In this document: positions 21,741-35,037 of the stretch, piece by piece
Layout: each line of letters starts with the position of its first letter
Numbering within the stretch: position 1 is the stretch's first letter
Assembly: GCA_036172665.1 (NCBI GenBank)
Contig: JAYKNF010000013.1
Location: 1,054,001 to 1,118,000, forward strand
Direction: 5' to 3'
DNA: 64,000 bases
Source: Prosopocoilus inquinatus
Taxonomy: Eukaryota; Arthropoda; Insecta; Coleoptera; Lucanidae
The notes under the pieces: model-generated
Databases searched by the model: none
The model's input: the letters and a program-made list of their open reading frames with translations, nothing else
Told to the model about the DNA's origin: nothing
Made by a program: the position numbers and the translations under genes

Positions 21741-23319
21741 TAAGGCTGTTTGCTCGGCCTCAAAATAGTTTTTCCCATTTCCTGGGCATCTTTTTCATTA
21801 AAATCGTACCAATTTTTCGCGAAAAATTTTTAAATAGATTCTGTTGGGCGGCTAAAGGCTCGTTTTTCGAGAATTGCCAAAAAGGCCTTAAAAAAAATTA
21901 AAATTAAAAAAAATCGAAAATGTAAGCCTTTAGCCGAAATTTCGCAGTATTCAATAATAATAAACCGTTTAGTTTTTTTTTTTTATTTTTAAAAATAAGG
22001 ACAGGAAATGGGAAACAAATTTGAAATATTCGGAATGAAATCGCTGAAATCAAATGTGGTATGTGATACACGCTAGCTGCGCCTTCGGGCCTAGTGCAAG
22101 AGGGGCGAATTCGCACATTCATTCTCCCGATTTAGTGACAGATGAAGAGTGCGAGTGAGAGCGAATGCGTTTCAGTGCGTGTATGAGTGAAACACAGAAT
22201 ACATGCACTGTAAACACACGGACGCTACCGAGCGCCGCCAGAAAATAAAGTGCCTATAATTCTATAAATATTTCTCTTTTCAGAGTCCTGCTTTTTGGTA
22301 AATTTTTTACGCTAAATTGAAAAAAAAAAACATTTTTATCATAATAAACTTCTGCAAATCTGGTAATCATGCACATAATTAGTTTTAAAAAGGGAATACT
22401 CAACAAATTTGTGTTATTTTCTTATTTATTTGTGTAGAGTACACATTTACCTTGACATCATTAAAAATTCTTGTTAATGCATGTAATTAATATTATGTGA
22501 TAACACAGGAATAAACAATAAATAAAATGGGTCGGTGATGTAACATTTTGAATAGTGAAACGGAACTGCGTCAAGTAATTTTTGTTTCTGTTCAACTAAT
22601 TGAATAAAATATAAGTATTTGATGAATACGAGGGATTCAGATCTCATCAACTGTAACTTAAAATAAAATTATTTTAATTAGTAAGGTTACTGCCAACTAA
22701 AATGTGAGATTTTCATAGATAGTCCGAATTTAAAACAATCGTGAACGATTTATATGTAATACGTTATAACAATCGGTAGACTTCCGCCTATTAATAAAAA
22801 ATAGAGTATAGTTTTAGCAAATCAGCGCATATGCAACTGTCAACAAAAAAAAAGGACATTTAATATCACCTACAACTACGGTTTCAAATTTGTAAGTGCA
22901 TCTGCATTATGCAGCGTTGCCTATTCGCGAAATTTTTAAACATTCGCCAAGCATCTCAAAAAAAAATTAAAAGCTTGTTTTTGCTCCTGTTAATATTAAC
23001 ATGCTGGTGATAATAGTGCGACCCTTTTGAATCATATTGTACTACGCTCACCAAAAGCATCTGGAACACGTAATACATTCTGTTGTAAATACGAGGAGTT
23101 AATTATTGATGCTATCATGTATTCGTCCGTTTGTTTATTTCCGTGTTTTTTAAGTTACTGTAGAAATAAGTTTAAAATTGCATTCAAACTAATAACGTTT
23201 TTCACTAGCTGCACTAGTACGCACTGAGTGTATTTCCATCTCGGTTCAGCTTTATATAATAAAACGAGATGGAGATACAATCAGTGCACACCGGTGCAGC
23301 CAGCGGAAAACGCTATAAT

Positions 23320-23513
23320 CAAGGAGCGGATGACCTGAGGTTTTACTTAAGGTCATTCAAACCGTAATCATTATATTAAAATTATTTTTATGGAATCTTG
23401 TAAGTAAATTTATTGTATATTATATGTATACAGTCATTCAACGAGTTATAAGGTCTCGGGCAATGCAAATCGCATGCATTCGTCATCAAAAACCTCAATT
23501 CCGCCGCTCACTG
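23320..23513. mobile_element. hAT-type MITE with empty-site proof
   Basis: A 194-bp insertion flanked by the 8-bp repeat gctataat (23312-23319 and 23514-23521). Its ends begin caaggagcgg and cagtgagcgg and agree at about 20 of 27 positions. The corresponding site in copy 2 (near 28770) has a single gctataat and no insertion. Confidence 0.85.
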
Positions 23514-24110
23514 GCTATAATAAAATAACTCAAATATGTATGCACAACAATTGTCCCAAATTTTTTTTAGCGGACATAGTATACAGGTGGACACTTATAT
23601 GGCATTACATAATATGGAATCTTGCATAGCAGATTTCAAATACAGATCTATTTCAGAATTGTTATCACCAGATTATCCGAAAGAGACTGTCCAGATCGAT
23701 CAGAATCGTTATTTTAATTTTCTTTTAATGCCAGTATAGGCAGCATATGTTGTAAATAAAAATATTTTAACTTCGGCTTCATGTTATGCCAAAAATTGTC
23801 ATCTTTTTAATCTTGAAAAAGAAAACGTATTACAGGTGTGTTGTAAATGTAAATTGCTCGTTATTTTTTCTAAAATCGTCTATAATTTCTATTTTATACA
23901 CTAGTCTTCAAAACCAAATCGGTTTTTCTTATTTTTATTGTCAAAATTATAGCTTTCGTGTGCTTAAAAGTTGAAACTGTTACAAAAATAATCTTATACG
24001 ATTTCAGAAAAAAATAATGTATTATAATGAATTCAGAACTTTCTTGATGTTTATGTAAATAACATTACCTGTTCACATATCATTGCCAAAGGTGTCCATA
24101 CAACGAAGTA

Positions 24111-26845
24111 TCAGAGTCTTCTATTCTTTAGAGCCAACTGCCCTTGAATCTGATAGTAGTAGTTATGTGTTTTCTTCAATTTCACAGTATTGCCATCCAA
24201 AAAGAAATAGGGCATAACTTTCATCTTTGCAGCTTCCTGAGGAGTTATTTTTAACTTCGCTAACTTATAGGGACAGTTTATCTCAATTATAGCATCCTCA
24301 CCAACTAGTCCATCAGGACTAGCTCCAAGATATGGCATTTGTTCAGATATAAATAATCCGCAGTTATCAACTTTATGTCCAAATTCCTGTGAAAATTGCT
24401 TTCTCGCAATTTCTTCATGGTCATGGCCCCAATTTGTAACTATACTTCCCGAAAAATTAGAAGAAATTAATCTTTGCGCTATTTTTTTAGCATCAGTTGT
24501 TTGACGTCTTTTACAGTCAAGACCAAAATTCGATGCTGTTAGTCGCAAACTTCGCTCTTTATGCCATTTCACATTGGTGTTTTGGCCAACAGTGTTCCTC
24601 TCTAATGCTTTTAACTCTACCTGGGTCCTGCTCAAGTAGTTCATTAAAGACGATTTCTTTTCTTCTAAGTTTTCAAGAGGGATCATCTCTTCTACTAGTC
24701 CGTAGTCACCATCAGCTTCGGTCGCCTGGTTTTTTTTTTTCTGCCTTGACCAGGAAATAGTTGTGCTCTGCATTTTCGGTAAAAACGTCTCCTACGCAAC
24801 TTTGACGTATATACTTTGGTATGTTTGCCTGGACTTTTCCCGACCATTCTCTTATAAATGCGGTGGCGATATTGCTCACTGAAATTTTAAGAAACGCTCG
24901 CAGCGTGGCATCTCACTTCGCAGCTATTCGCAGCAGTTCATATTTAAAAGTAAACTATGTGCATTGTGCGTCAGACGATTACAGCAAGCAATAATATCAT
25001 GAAATAATCCACATTCTACTAAGTCTGGAACTGAATTAGTTTCATTATCTTTGAACCCGGTGCAAAAATAAACGTCACAATCAGAATGATCACTGAATAC
25101 GTGCTTAGATTAATTAATAATGTCCTTTTTGAACGCATTAACTTGCTCTGTGAGCGTTTTTTCTTCCTTGCGTCGGTACATTAGAGCAGTATTAATTCCT
25201 ATTCGAATTCGGTGAATATTTGATTTTAACAGATTTCTTAATCGAGGACTCACTTTTTTCATTTCGGAACTTGTATTTTTTGTTGTTAACTCTCGCAGTT
25301 TGGTGCAGAAATTACGAAGTAGATGATTTTTGCATTCTATTTTCTCAATCAGAATTTGATTACCGTATGGCTTTTCCAAGTACAATTTCTTGTACACACT
25401 GCTGTCTCCATCACCGACAAGTTGTGTAAATTTTAGTCCATGCATTTCCACACTTCTTTTAAAACCTTCTAATATAATATCGGATTCCATTGCAGTGGAT
25501 GTTCCCGCCCAATTTCTGTAGCATGCGTGTTGATCCGCTACACAATTTCTTATTTTTCCTCTTTCGCAAATTGGGCAATATTTATTTCTCACGGCAACAA
25601 ATAATAATTTGCCAGTTTTGGCACCGACAATGCAGGCCACTCCGGAAGAGGCATCGTATTTCGTCTTATATGATCTCTTTGACCAGGCTCCATCAGCAAT
25701 GACGGTTATAAGAGGATAACCGTCCTCATTAACATCTCCAATTTCTCGAGCTATACGTCCTTCTTCGATTCCTGCCTCTTCCATTACCTCCCATGATGTT
25801 GCAAAGATTGCAACCGAGACGTTTATGAAATGTTTGTCAAACTGTCGTCTAGATAATTGAGGCATATTCACTATACTTAAAACTTCTGTCATCTCAGAAT
25901 AGCCTAACCCTATTGATATGGTAGCCAAAACTATTGCCGAATTTACATTTAGTTTATCATCTGCAGATTCAGTTTTTACATATTTCTCGATGTGGCACAT
26001 CCGACATTTCATTTTTATGGTGCATAACAAGCCGTCGTGTGACTCTGAACTCAAATCCATGTCGTTCAAGTTACATCTGTAAGGAGCATGGTCATTTGCT
26101 TTTTGCATATCCTTAAAAAAATCTTGGATATCCACAAATCGTCTTCCATTTATGGGATGATTCGTATCTTTGATTTCATCTGTAGATGACTTTACATACT
26201 CTACTTCAATATCTTTAAAATCTTCAACATCGCTGCAAATTTAAGCCAATGGCAATGTTATTTTTAATTTTTATTTAGTATTTAGTTATTCTTTATTTCC
26301 AGATTTCGTATTACCTGGGTTCGATGAATGCGGACAATCCAGACGACTTTTCATGAATAGTAATATCGCTGAAGCTTAATGTGGACCTAAAGAAATGTAA
26401 TCATTTATGTCAATTCTCAGTACACTAGTTTTCCAAGAACAACAGCTTGACTTACTAACTTGTTCTTTTTTTTTCTTAATTTGACCTTCAGAGTGCTGTG
26501 AATGGTGCTGTCTAGGTGTATTTCAGATTTAACACGCCCCAGTCACAGCACTCTGGACGTCAAATTTAAAAGAAACACACGTTACACACACATAAATACC
26601 TGAAAATTTCGCAACTTTCGGCATCTACTGATGTTTTTGCTAATTGAGTTCCATGTTCGACTTCTGACGTCTTGTCTTTTAAGCGCATTCTAATGAAAAA
26701 CCAGTTAGTTGTAAAGATGGAAAACTTTATCTGTTGTTTGCTGTTATTCAATTTTTTTTCCAATTTTAACATACCTTTTCATTTTCAGGCGAATGTTTTG
26801 TTTTTTAATTGTTTCTTTTTGACGTTTCCTTGGATTGTCACTCAT
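24111..26845 (-). pseudogene. Mutator-like DDE transposase fused to YqaJ nuclease (copy 1)
   Basis: Exons 26845-26775, 26689-26600, 26386-26315 and 26232 onward join in one frame through gt/ag junctions, starting MSDNPRKRQKETIKK. The main exon holds a Mutator-like transposase domain: MKCRMCHIEKYV, VIADGAWSKRSY (Asp), GVACIVGAKTGKLLFVAVRNKYC, LVGDGDSSVYKKL (Asp) and ECKNHLLRNFC. A TAA at 25110-25112 interrupts it; the same frame continues past the stop to about 24960, where a small deletion shifts it. The C-terminal unit (24773-24111) is a YqaJ/lambda-exonuclease-like domain: RLTASNFG, GHDHEEIARKQF, YLGASPDGLVG and IIEINCPY. The last is normally E-x-K, so the catalytic Lys is Asn here. A 10-A run near 24735 probably caused the frame change between domains. 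Non-functional. Confidence 0.78.
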
Positions 26846-27310
26846 AATTGTTTTTCTACTTTACACATACACAGCACACAAATACACCGCACATACACAG
26901 CACACATTCACCAGAACCACCCAGAACACAGCTTTATTAAAGTAAATATATAAATTACACGAACCAAGCGACGTTAAAAAAATAGAAACCAGAAATAAAT
27001 TCAGTGATGTAGTTTTAAACAATCTGACTCGAAAAAATATACTTCTTAATTTCACCAGATACAATGATAGTAATCTCTAGATGACTTAACCAAAAATGGC
27101 GATACATAAAAATAATAAGAGAGATTGAGAAAAAAGCGAGGGGAAGTGGAACTTCATTGCGCAGGTGCAATGTGGAGTACATTTGTAGTTATTACAGCGA
27201 ATGCGTTGTAGGCAGTGTTGTCATGTGTAGCGATAAGTTGCCATTTGTAATGACTCTTTTTAAACAGCGACGTAGCGGCGCGGCGATAACATTAAAACGA
27301 AGAATCCTTA
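26846..27310. other. No gene; 5' flank of the copy 1 gene
   Basis: Contains a cacacagcaca-type simple stretch at 26868-26915. No coding feature. Confidence 0.4.
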
Positions 27311-29325
27311 TGCTAGGGCCACACTAACGTTAACGTCTAACGTCCATTATCGTAATAATTAAGGCGTCAAAAAATATAGACTAAACTACGCAATAAATTG
27401 AATGGCTACACTTGCATTTGACGTCAAATCAATAAATGACGCGCTTTTTAATAAAATAATTTCAAGATGGAGACTGGTGTACTCTATAAGTTAAGGCTGT
27501 TTGCTCGGCCCCAAAATCGTTTTTCCCATTTCCTGGGCTTATTTTTCATTAAAATCGTACCAATTTTTAGGCGGCTAAAGGCTCGTTTTTCGAGAATTGC
27601 CAAAAAGGCCTTAAAAAAAAATTAAAATTAAAAAAATTCGAAAATGTAAGCCTTTAGCCGAAATTTCGCAGTATTCAATAATGATAAACCGTTTAGTTTT
27701 ATTTTTTATTTTTAAAAATAAGGTCAGGAAATGGGAAACAAATTTGAAATTTTCGGAATGAAATCGCTGAAATCAAATGTGGTATGTGATACACGCTAGC
27801 TCCGCCTTCGGGCCTAGTGCAAGAGGGGCGAATTCGCACATTCATTCTCCCGATTTAGTGACAGATGAAGAGTGCGAGTGAGAGCGAATGCGTTTCAGTG
27901 CGTGTATGAGTGAAACACAGAATACACGCACCGTAAACACACGAACGCTACCGAGCGCTGCCAGAAAATAATTCTACAAAGATTTCTCTTTTCAGAGTCG
28001 TGCTTTTTGGTAAATTTTTTTACGGTACATTGAAAGAAACATTTTTGTCATAATAAACTTCTGCAAATCTGGTAGTCATGCACTTAATTAGTTTTAAAAA
28101 GGGGATGTTCAATATTTTGCTCAATATTTTGTTATTTATTTGTGTACACATTTACCTTGACATCATTAAAAATGCCTGTTAATGCATGTAATTAATATTA
28201 TGTGATAACACAGGAATAAACAATAAGTAAAATGGGTCGGTGATGTAACATTTTGAATATCAAGTTCACCCAAATAGTGAAACGGAACTGCGTCAAATAA
28301 TTTTTGTTTCTACACAACTAATTGAATAAAATATAAATACTTGATGAATACGAGGATTCAGATCTCATCAACTGTAACCTAATCTACAACCACGGTTTCA
28401 AATTTGTAAGTGCATCTGCATTATACGATATTTTTAAACATTCGTCAAGCATCTCAAAAAAAAAAAAATTAAAAGCTTGTTTTTGATCCTGTTAATATTA
28501 ACGTTCTGGTGATAATAGTGCGGCCATTTTGAATCATATTGTACTACACACTAAAAGAATCTGGAACACATAATACGTTCTGTTGTAAATACGAGGAGTT
28601 AATTATTGTTGCTATCATGTATTCGTCCGTTTGTTTATTTCCGTGTTTTTTAAGTTTCTCTAGAAACAAGTTTAAAGTTGCATTCAAACTAATAGCGTTT
28701 TCCACTGGCTGCACTAGTGCGCACTGGAGATACACTCAGTGCATACCGGTGCAGCCAGCAGAAAACGCTATAATAAAATAACTCAAATATGTATGCACAA
28801 CAATTGTCTCAATTTTTTTTTTAGTGGACATAGTACAGTTAGATATTATATGGCATTATATAATATGGAATCTTGCAGAGCAGATTTCAAATGCAGATCT
28901 ATTTCAGAATTGTCACCAGATTATCAGAAAGAGGTTTCAACTGTCCAGATCGATCAGGATCGTTATTTTAATTTTCTTTTAAAGCCAGTATAGGCAGCAT
29001 ATGTTCTAAATGAAAATATTTTAACTTCGGCTTCATTTTATGCCAAAAATTGTCATCTTTTTTAATCTGAAAAAGAAAACGTATTACAGGTGTGTTGTAA
29101 ATGTAAATTGCTTGTTATTTTTTCTAAAATCGTCTATAATTTCTATTTTATACACTAGTCTTCAAAACCAAATCGGTTTTACTTATTTTATTGTCAAAAT
29201 TATAGCTTTCGTGTGCTTAAAAGTTGAAACTATTACAAAAATAATCTTATAAGATTTCAGAAAAAAATAATGTATTATGATGAATTCAGAACTTTCTTGA
29301 CGTTTATGTAAATAACATTACTTGT

Positions 29326-32262
29326 TCACATATCATTCCCAAAGGTGTCCATACAACGAATACAACTATTCGTTAAAGCCAACTGCCCTTGAATCCGATA
29401 ATAGTAGATATGTGTTTTCTTCAGTTTCACAGTATTGCCATCCAAAAAGAAATAGGGCATAACTTTCATCTTTGCTGCTTCCTGAGGAGTTATTTTGAAC
29501 TTCGCTAACTTATAGGGACACTTGATCTCAATTATAGCATCCTCACCAACTAGTCCATCAGGACTAGCTCCAAGATACGGCATTTCTTTAGATATAAATA
29601 ATCCGCCGTTCAACTTTATGTCCATATTCCTGTGAAAATTGTTTTCTCGCAATTTCTTCATGGTCATGGCACCAATTTGTTAACTATACTTTCGAAAAAT
29701 TAGAGGAAATTAATTTTTACGCCAATTTTTTGGCATCAGTTGTTTGGCGTCTTTTACAGACAATACCAAATTTCGTTGCTGTTAGTCTTCGCTCTTTATG
29801 CCATTTCACTTTGGTGTTTTGGCCAACAGTGTTTCCCTCTAACGATTCTAACTCTACCTGGGTCCTGCTCAAGTAGTTCATTAAAGATGATTTATTTTCT
29901 TCTAAGTTTTTAAGAGGGATCACCTCTTCTATTAGTCCGTAGTCACCCTCAGCTTCGGCTGCCTGTTTTCTTTTCTACCTTGCCCAAGAAATAGTCGTGC
30001 TCTGCATTTTCGGTAAAAACGTCTCCTACGCAACTTTGACGTATACAGTGTACCCGGATAGAAAGATGATTAAATTAGCAAAAGGTGCAGGTTCGAGAGC
30101 TTATTAAGAATCCATTTTCAAATATTACTTGTCATGGCCAACTTGATTATATTGAGATGCGGTTTGAACTAGTTTGCACGATAATTTAAGTACTTTTATG
30201 GGCACTTAATAAAACTAATCCCATTTTTACAAATTTTCAATAATCTAACCTAACCTTAAAATTTTAAATTGGTGATTTTGTTGGCCCTTTTAAGAGAGAC
30301 TTTTTTTCTAAATGCAATGATGTATCACATGATATGGAAACTTCTTCAAAATTTTGGGAAACAGAACTTAATCTTTTTATGAATAGAAATCACTAGTGCC
30401 ATGATCACAAAACTTTGTTATCGAGACTGTTGCAAGCTAACCGCGCCCTTGTTAACGTTGGTAATAAACGGGCGTTTACATTACATACATATTTGTATTA
30501 TACATGTGTCCTACATATTGTTTGACAAGTCTGGAATGAATCTGAAATTTGTCTCATACTACTATTACATTTTTCATGTATTTGACATGTATCCGACATG
30601 TTTTACCAGACAGATTTGTATTCCAAATTAATGGAAAACACAGCGATCGCAGACCATACAAAGGTCCTTTACGCACGTGCAGAATAGTTAGCTGTTTTAA
30701 ACTATTAAGCGATCTGATGGTTTGTGACGATGGAGTGATCCAAAAAGAGCATAGTAATATTATACTGCCGCGGCCAAAAACAAAAATTGATTGTCATCTT
30801 TCACGAGCGATACTTTTTCTTATTATTAAATACTAGATATGTAGCGAACAGGTCACATAGTGTAAACGATGTCCTGTGCTAGTATTTGTCGAAGACTTGT
30901 GCTAAAGATTCATCAGGATTTGTATGCGACAAGTCGACAGTTTTGTAAAGATTTGTTTTTGAATTTATTGAAGACATGTATGTAATATAAGCACTCCTTA
31001 AGGATTGCAGAACTTTAAATAGGTCTCGATTCACTTGATTGCGACTATACGTATACCAAGTGCTACAAGAACGTAGAACTTACTCGTGAAATATACGAAG
31101 CTCAGTATCCAGAAAAGGCTACACAGATGAAGCTGCAGTGTCACTGATCGTTCGTGGACAATCGTGTACAAGCGATTAAAATTTTAGACCAATGAAATTC
31201 TTATCTTTTTGGCACATCATACCCCTAGCTGATGTGATATTGGTTTAAAATTTTAATGGCTCGCTCACCATTGGCTGCAATCGATCAGTGCCACTGCAGA
31301 ATAACTTGATAAACAAAAAGCAAAATTTCTGTGATCATGGCACTAGCGATTTCTGTTCGTAAAAAGAATAAGTTCGGCTTTTCAAAATTTCGAAGAAGTC
31401 TCCATATCGTGTGCTACATCATTGCATTCAGAAATAAATTTTCTCTTATAAAGGTCAAGAAAATTAGGGAGTACCAATTTAAAATTTTAAGGTTAGGTTA
31501 GATTATTGAAAATTTGTAAAAATGAGATTAGTTTTATTAAGTGCCCATAAAAGTAATTAAATTATCATGCAAACTAGTTCAAACCGCATCTCAATATCTT
31601 AAATAACAAAAAAGTTACGGCAAATAAAAGAAATGAGGAGATATTGGTTTTAGTAAAATTTTAACCAAGTTGGCCATGACAAGTAAGTTTGAAAATGGAT
31701 TCTTAATGAGCTCTCGAACCTGCATCTTTTTGCTACTTTAATCATCTCTCTATCTCTTCAAAGACAGAAGTTACCCATGCTGTCCCTACGTATCCGGGCA
31801 CACTGTATACTTTGGTATATTTGCCTGGACTTTTCCCGATCATTCTCTTATAAATGCGGTGGTGATATTGCTCACTGAAATTTTCAGAAAGGCTCGCAGC
31901 GTGGCATTTCACTTCGTAGCTATTTTTCAAAGAGAAGTTAACTCTTTTTCCACCAACAAATTTTGAAACAATTGAAATGTACGTCTCCGCTGCATTAATG
32001 TTCATATTTAAAAGTAAACTGTGCATTATGCGTCAAATGATTGCAGCAAGCAATAATATCATGAAGTCATCCACATTCTACTAAGTCTGGAACTAAATTA
32101 ATTTCATTATCTTTGAACCCGGTGCAAAAATAAACGTCACAATCAGAATGATCGCCGATTACGTGCTTAGGGCAATGAATTATCCTCCTTTTTTAACGCA
32201 TTAACTTGCTCTATGAGCGTCGGTACATTAGAGCAGTATTAATTCCTATTCCAATAATCATA
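29326..32262 (-). pseudogene. YqaJ-containing transposon gene remnant (copy 2)
   Basis: Homologous to the C-terminal half of the gene at 24111-26845. It keeps LGASPDGLVGEDAIIEIKCPY, so the YqaJ E-x-K lysine lost in copy 1 is present here. It also keeps a linker (ISIVSKFVGGKRVNFSLKNSYE, near 31950) that is deleted in copy 1. It is broken by frame changes near 29670 and 29930 and by the insertion at 30046-31805, and lacks the transposase domain. Confidence 0.72.
30046..31805. mobile_element. Tc1/mariner-like non-autonomous element with long inverted repeats
   Basis: Begins cagtgtacccggata and ends tatccgggcacactg, flanked by TA (30044-30045 and 31806-31807). The arms are about 370-480 bp long. 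Copy 1 has the uninterrupted site gacgtatatacttt at 24803-24816, exactly what remains if this element and one TA are removed. The ~0.9-kb interior has no supported gene. Confidence 0.88.
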
Positions 32263-33060
32263 AGCACAATTATTCTGTATAATGTATATTTTTTCTTTAC
32301 GTCCACTTTAAACCGCAATACTTCATTGTGCCTAATTTTAGTGCAGGATCTAGTCTAGTGTAGTCTAGATAAAAAAGCAGCCCACGTAAAATTAAAAAAA
32401 AAAAAACAATTTTATAGGGGTAATAATAACGGTAATGAAACAACAAAATGACGTTATTGATTTACAGAGGAACATGCTATGCGTTTTTTTTTTGTGTCGT
32501 TTCAATTCTGATAAACTTTCACTTTCCGACAGACGTAGTTTTATTTTCCGAGTTTTACATAGTTTCTGTGTTAGATCAGGTCGCCGTTTTTATTTACATC
32601 ACTTTTACATAAAAAAATTTACTCATCTGAGTGTGCGCTCGACCTTAGAATTTGCAGGAGGCCGCGGGCGGTAGCCATGTGAATGAGGCCTTATCGGAAT
32701 ATTCTCTTGTGGGTGTGTCAAACTGACACGTAAACCAATCAAAAATAAAGATCAGTGACAGCAGAGTCATAAATTACAAGGAAAATGTTTAGGTGGTAAT
32801 TCTGTTCTCTGTTCTTTTCGTTTGTGTGTAAAAATGCAGGAACACATGTTGAACGTGTTTCTTCTAAATATATGCGAAAAATAGTGATACGCCCATTTGA
32901 AATCGAGTTCAGCTGTAAGCGAGCATACAGCCTTAAATTATTATATTATGAATTTATAGTATTATTACTGGACCAGACAAGTAAAAAAACTTGATTATTT
33001 CATAATTACTCGATTTATTTTATTAGTCCATTTTGTGCAAATAGCCCATATTCCAACGCC

Positions 33061-33193
33061 GGCTCGTGCATAACATATTTGGGTAGACGGCAGACATACT
33101 CCCAGTGCGCTTGCTCTGTCTAACACACATGAACAGGGAACAAACAATACACGACGCACAACGGTCGCCTACCCAAATATGTTACGCAGAGCC
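33061..33193. mobile_element. Small hairpin MITE
   Basis: Arms of 25-26 bp, ggctcgtgcataac.. and ..gttacgcagagcc, share the core catatttgggtag/ctacccaaatatg and enclose about 80 bp. Confidence 0.6.
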
Positions 33194-33664
33194 GTCGCTG
33201 CCATATTCTAACCTCGTCTTTAATTTAGTAATGCTGTGATTAAATTCTCTATCACTCTCTTACTCATTAAATTCGCATAAAGCTATATCGTTTTTGTTTA
33301 TTTTAATCACCGCTTTAGTTAGAAACGACTCTAATCATGATATGAAAATACGGCCCATTATATTTAAAATCATTAACCAAGCTCAAGCTCTAACTACGCT
33401 CAAGCTTGAACACATAACTAAGCTAAAACCTGTTGGATGAGTTAATTCACAAATGCTAGCTAGTGTGGCCAAAATATGCGTTAAATGACGCGCTAAATAC
33501 TTTTGATGTATCAAATCAGACCGCCACACCTGCTATCGTCTAACGTTTAACGCCATTCATAACGACGATAACAAATTAGCGTGTTAAGTCGTGGCTACAC
33601 CTATGTTTAATGCCAAATAGCGCAGTAATTAACGGCATTATGCGCTAGTGTGGCCCTAGCATTA

Positions 33665-34072
33665 CAAAGAGATTGCAGGGAATCCACAGATTTCAACAAT
33701 GAAAAACTCGATTTTTTTAAATGCAACCACTGACCTTTTTCTGTACCATCTGAGAAATCAATTTGTTCGGAAATATCTTGAAACCCATTAAAGATAAAAT
33801 TGTTTATACAAAGTCGAAAGAAAATAATGTGTTTTTTTTTAAATATCGTAAAGGGTTCTTGAATATACATTAGAAATAAAAGTTTTCAAGTATAGCAAGT
33901 CTGCTTTTTAGATTTTCTCTGTTATTTCAAAACTTGGAAAATAAATAGGAGTAATTTATTTCAACTTGTCAGCTAATAAACGCCAAAACTGACATTTTAA
34001 AATACAGGAATGGTGCTAGACATGAATTTTATTTTTCACAGCCACCCCTTATGTATTAAAAAAAAAACATAG
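33665..34072. other. No gene recognised
   Basis: A - strand open stretch at 33607-33870 crosses the end of the Harbinger-like element and has no recognisable domain; the rest is AT-rich. Confidence 0.4.
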
Positions 34073-35037
34073 TACCGTGTCTTCAATTAAATTCCTCATT
34101 AAAGTAGGCTGTGATTTTTTTTATGAAGTTGGCGACACAATTCTAGAGAAAACAGTTGTCATTAACTGTCAGTACTGATCATAACATCAAATAAAAACAC
34201 AACATTAAAGTTTAAAGTAGAGATGGCAATTTTTTTCAAATAATCGATTAATCGATTACTCGATTAATTGGATAGTCATAATCGCAACGTTAATATAATC
34301 GAAAGAAAATAATCGATTAATCGATTAATTTGGATATGTTGTTTATTCTAATAAAACCCAATAAAGCTTGCTATTTAAATATTTTCAGTTATTGATGAGT
34401 ACAGCACATCTGTCAGAATTAATAAAGTATTATATGCTAAAAATTTGGTATTTTTATGCAGTTTCATTTGGGTGGTATTTGGATTTTTTATCTTGTTTGA
34501 TTTCAAAATTAATAAGGTGTGCGGGTCTTTAGACTAGCAGTGTATATGCAAAAACAAAACAGGTTTCAAGTTTATATTAAAAAGAAATATTTTAGAAAAC
34601 AAAGAAAAATATTGTAAATGAATAAATATGAATAAAAAATATCGGACACGAAACACTGTATAAACTCTGGCAGTATACATATTAACTTTTCCCTGTCCAA
34701 TATTTATTATTCATGTTATTGTTTTTAATTGACAGGAGCTTAATTAACAAACGTTCATCTTTGAAAAATAAAAATTATATAAACATAAACAGAAAATGCA
34801 ATTCTGATTTATATTGAAAAAATAAAGACTCGGTCAGACAGATATTGTTTTGGTGCGATGCGATTCAGGACGAGACGCTATTAAATAAATACTTTTTCAA
34901 AAGTAAAGAAAATCAAGAATTAGTGAAATACAAAGAGGGTGCAAAACTTTGGAAAGACAGTGAGTGACACGGTTCGAATCGTATCGTAATGTCGCGTCAG
35001 CGTTGCTGAAGTTAAGTGTATTGAAAAAAATTCTATC

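Larger units (their letters stand above)
21744..26900 (-). mobile_element. TTAA-flanked Kolobok-like transposon, copy 1
   Basis: Starts with ggctgtttgctcgg right after TTAA (21740-21743). Its left ~3 kb match copy 2 (27495 onward) closely, apart from insertions and deletions. It carries the spliced transposase-nuclease gene at 24111-26845 on the - strand. The right end was not found and the limit given is approximate. TTAA targets are characteristic of Kolobok and piggyBac; the protein is not piggyBac-like. Confidence 0.65.
27495..32932 (-). mobile_element. TTAA-flanked Kolobok-like transposon, copy 2
   Basis: Ends ggctgtttgctcg and (inverted) ggctgtatgctcg are each bordered by TTAA (27491-27494 and 32933-32936), giving a complete 5.4-kb unit including a 1.76-kb later insertion. 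It matches copy 1 from the left end through the YqaJ part and the linker. At about 32262 it diverges, so the Mutator-like DDE domain is absent: a deletion derivative. Confidence 0.78.
27311..33661. mobile_element. Harbinger-like element hosting nested insertions
   Basis: Inverted ends tgctagggccacacta (27311) and tagtgtggccctagca (to 33661) are flanked by TTA on both sides (27308-27310 and 33662-33664), the target pattern of PIF/Harbinger elements. Sub-terminal copies of taacgt/cgttaa motifs occur in both arms. Without the inserted Kolobok-like copy the original element would be about 0.9 kb and non-autonomous. Confidence 0.75.
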
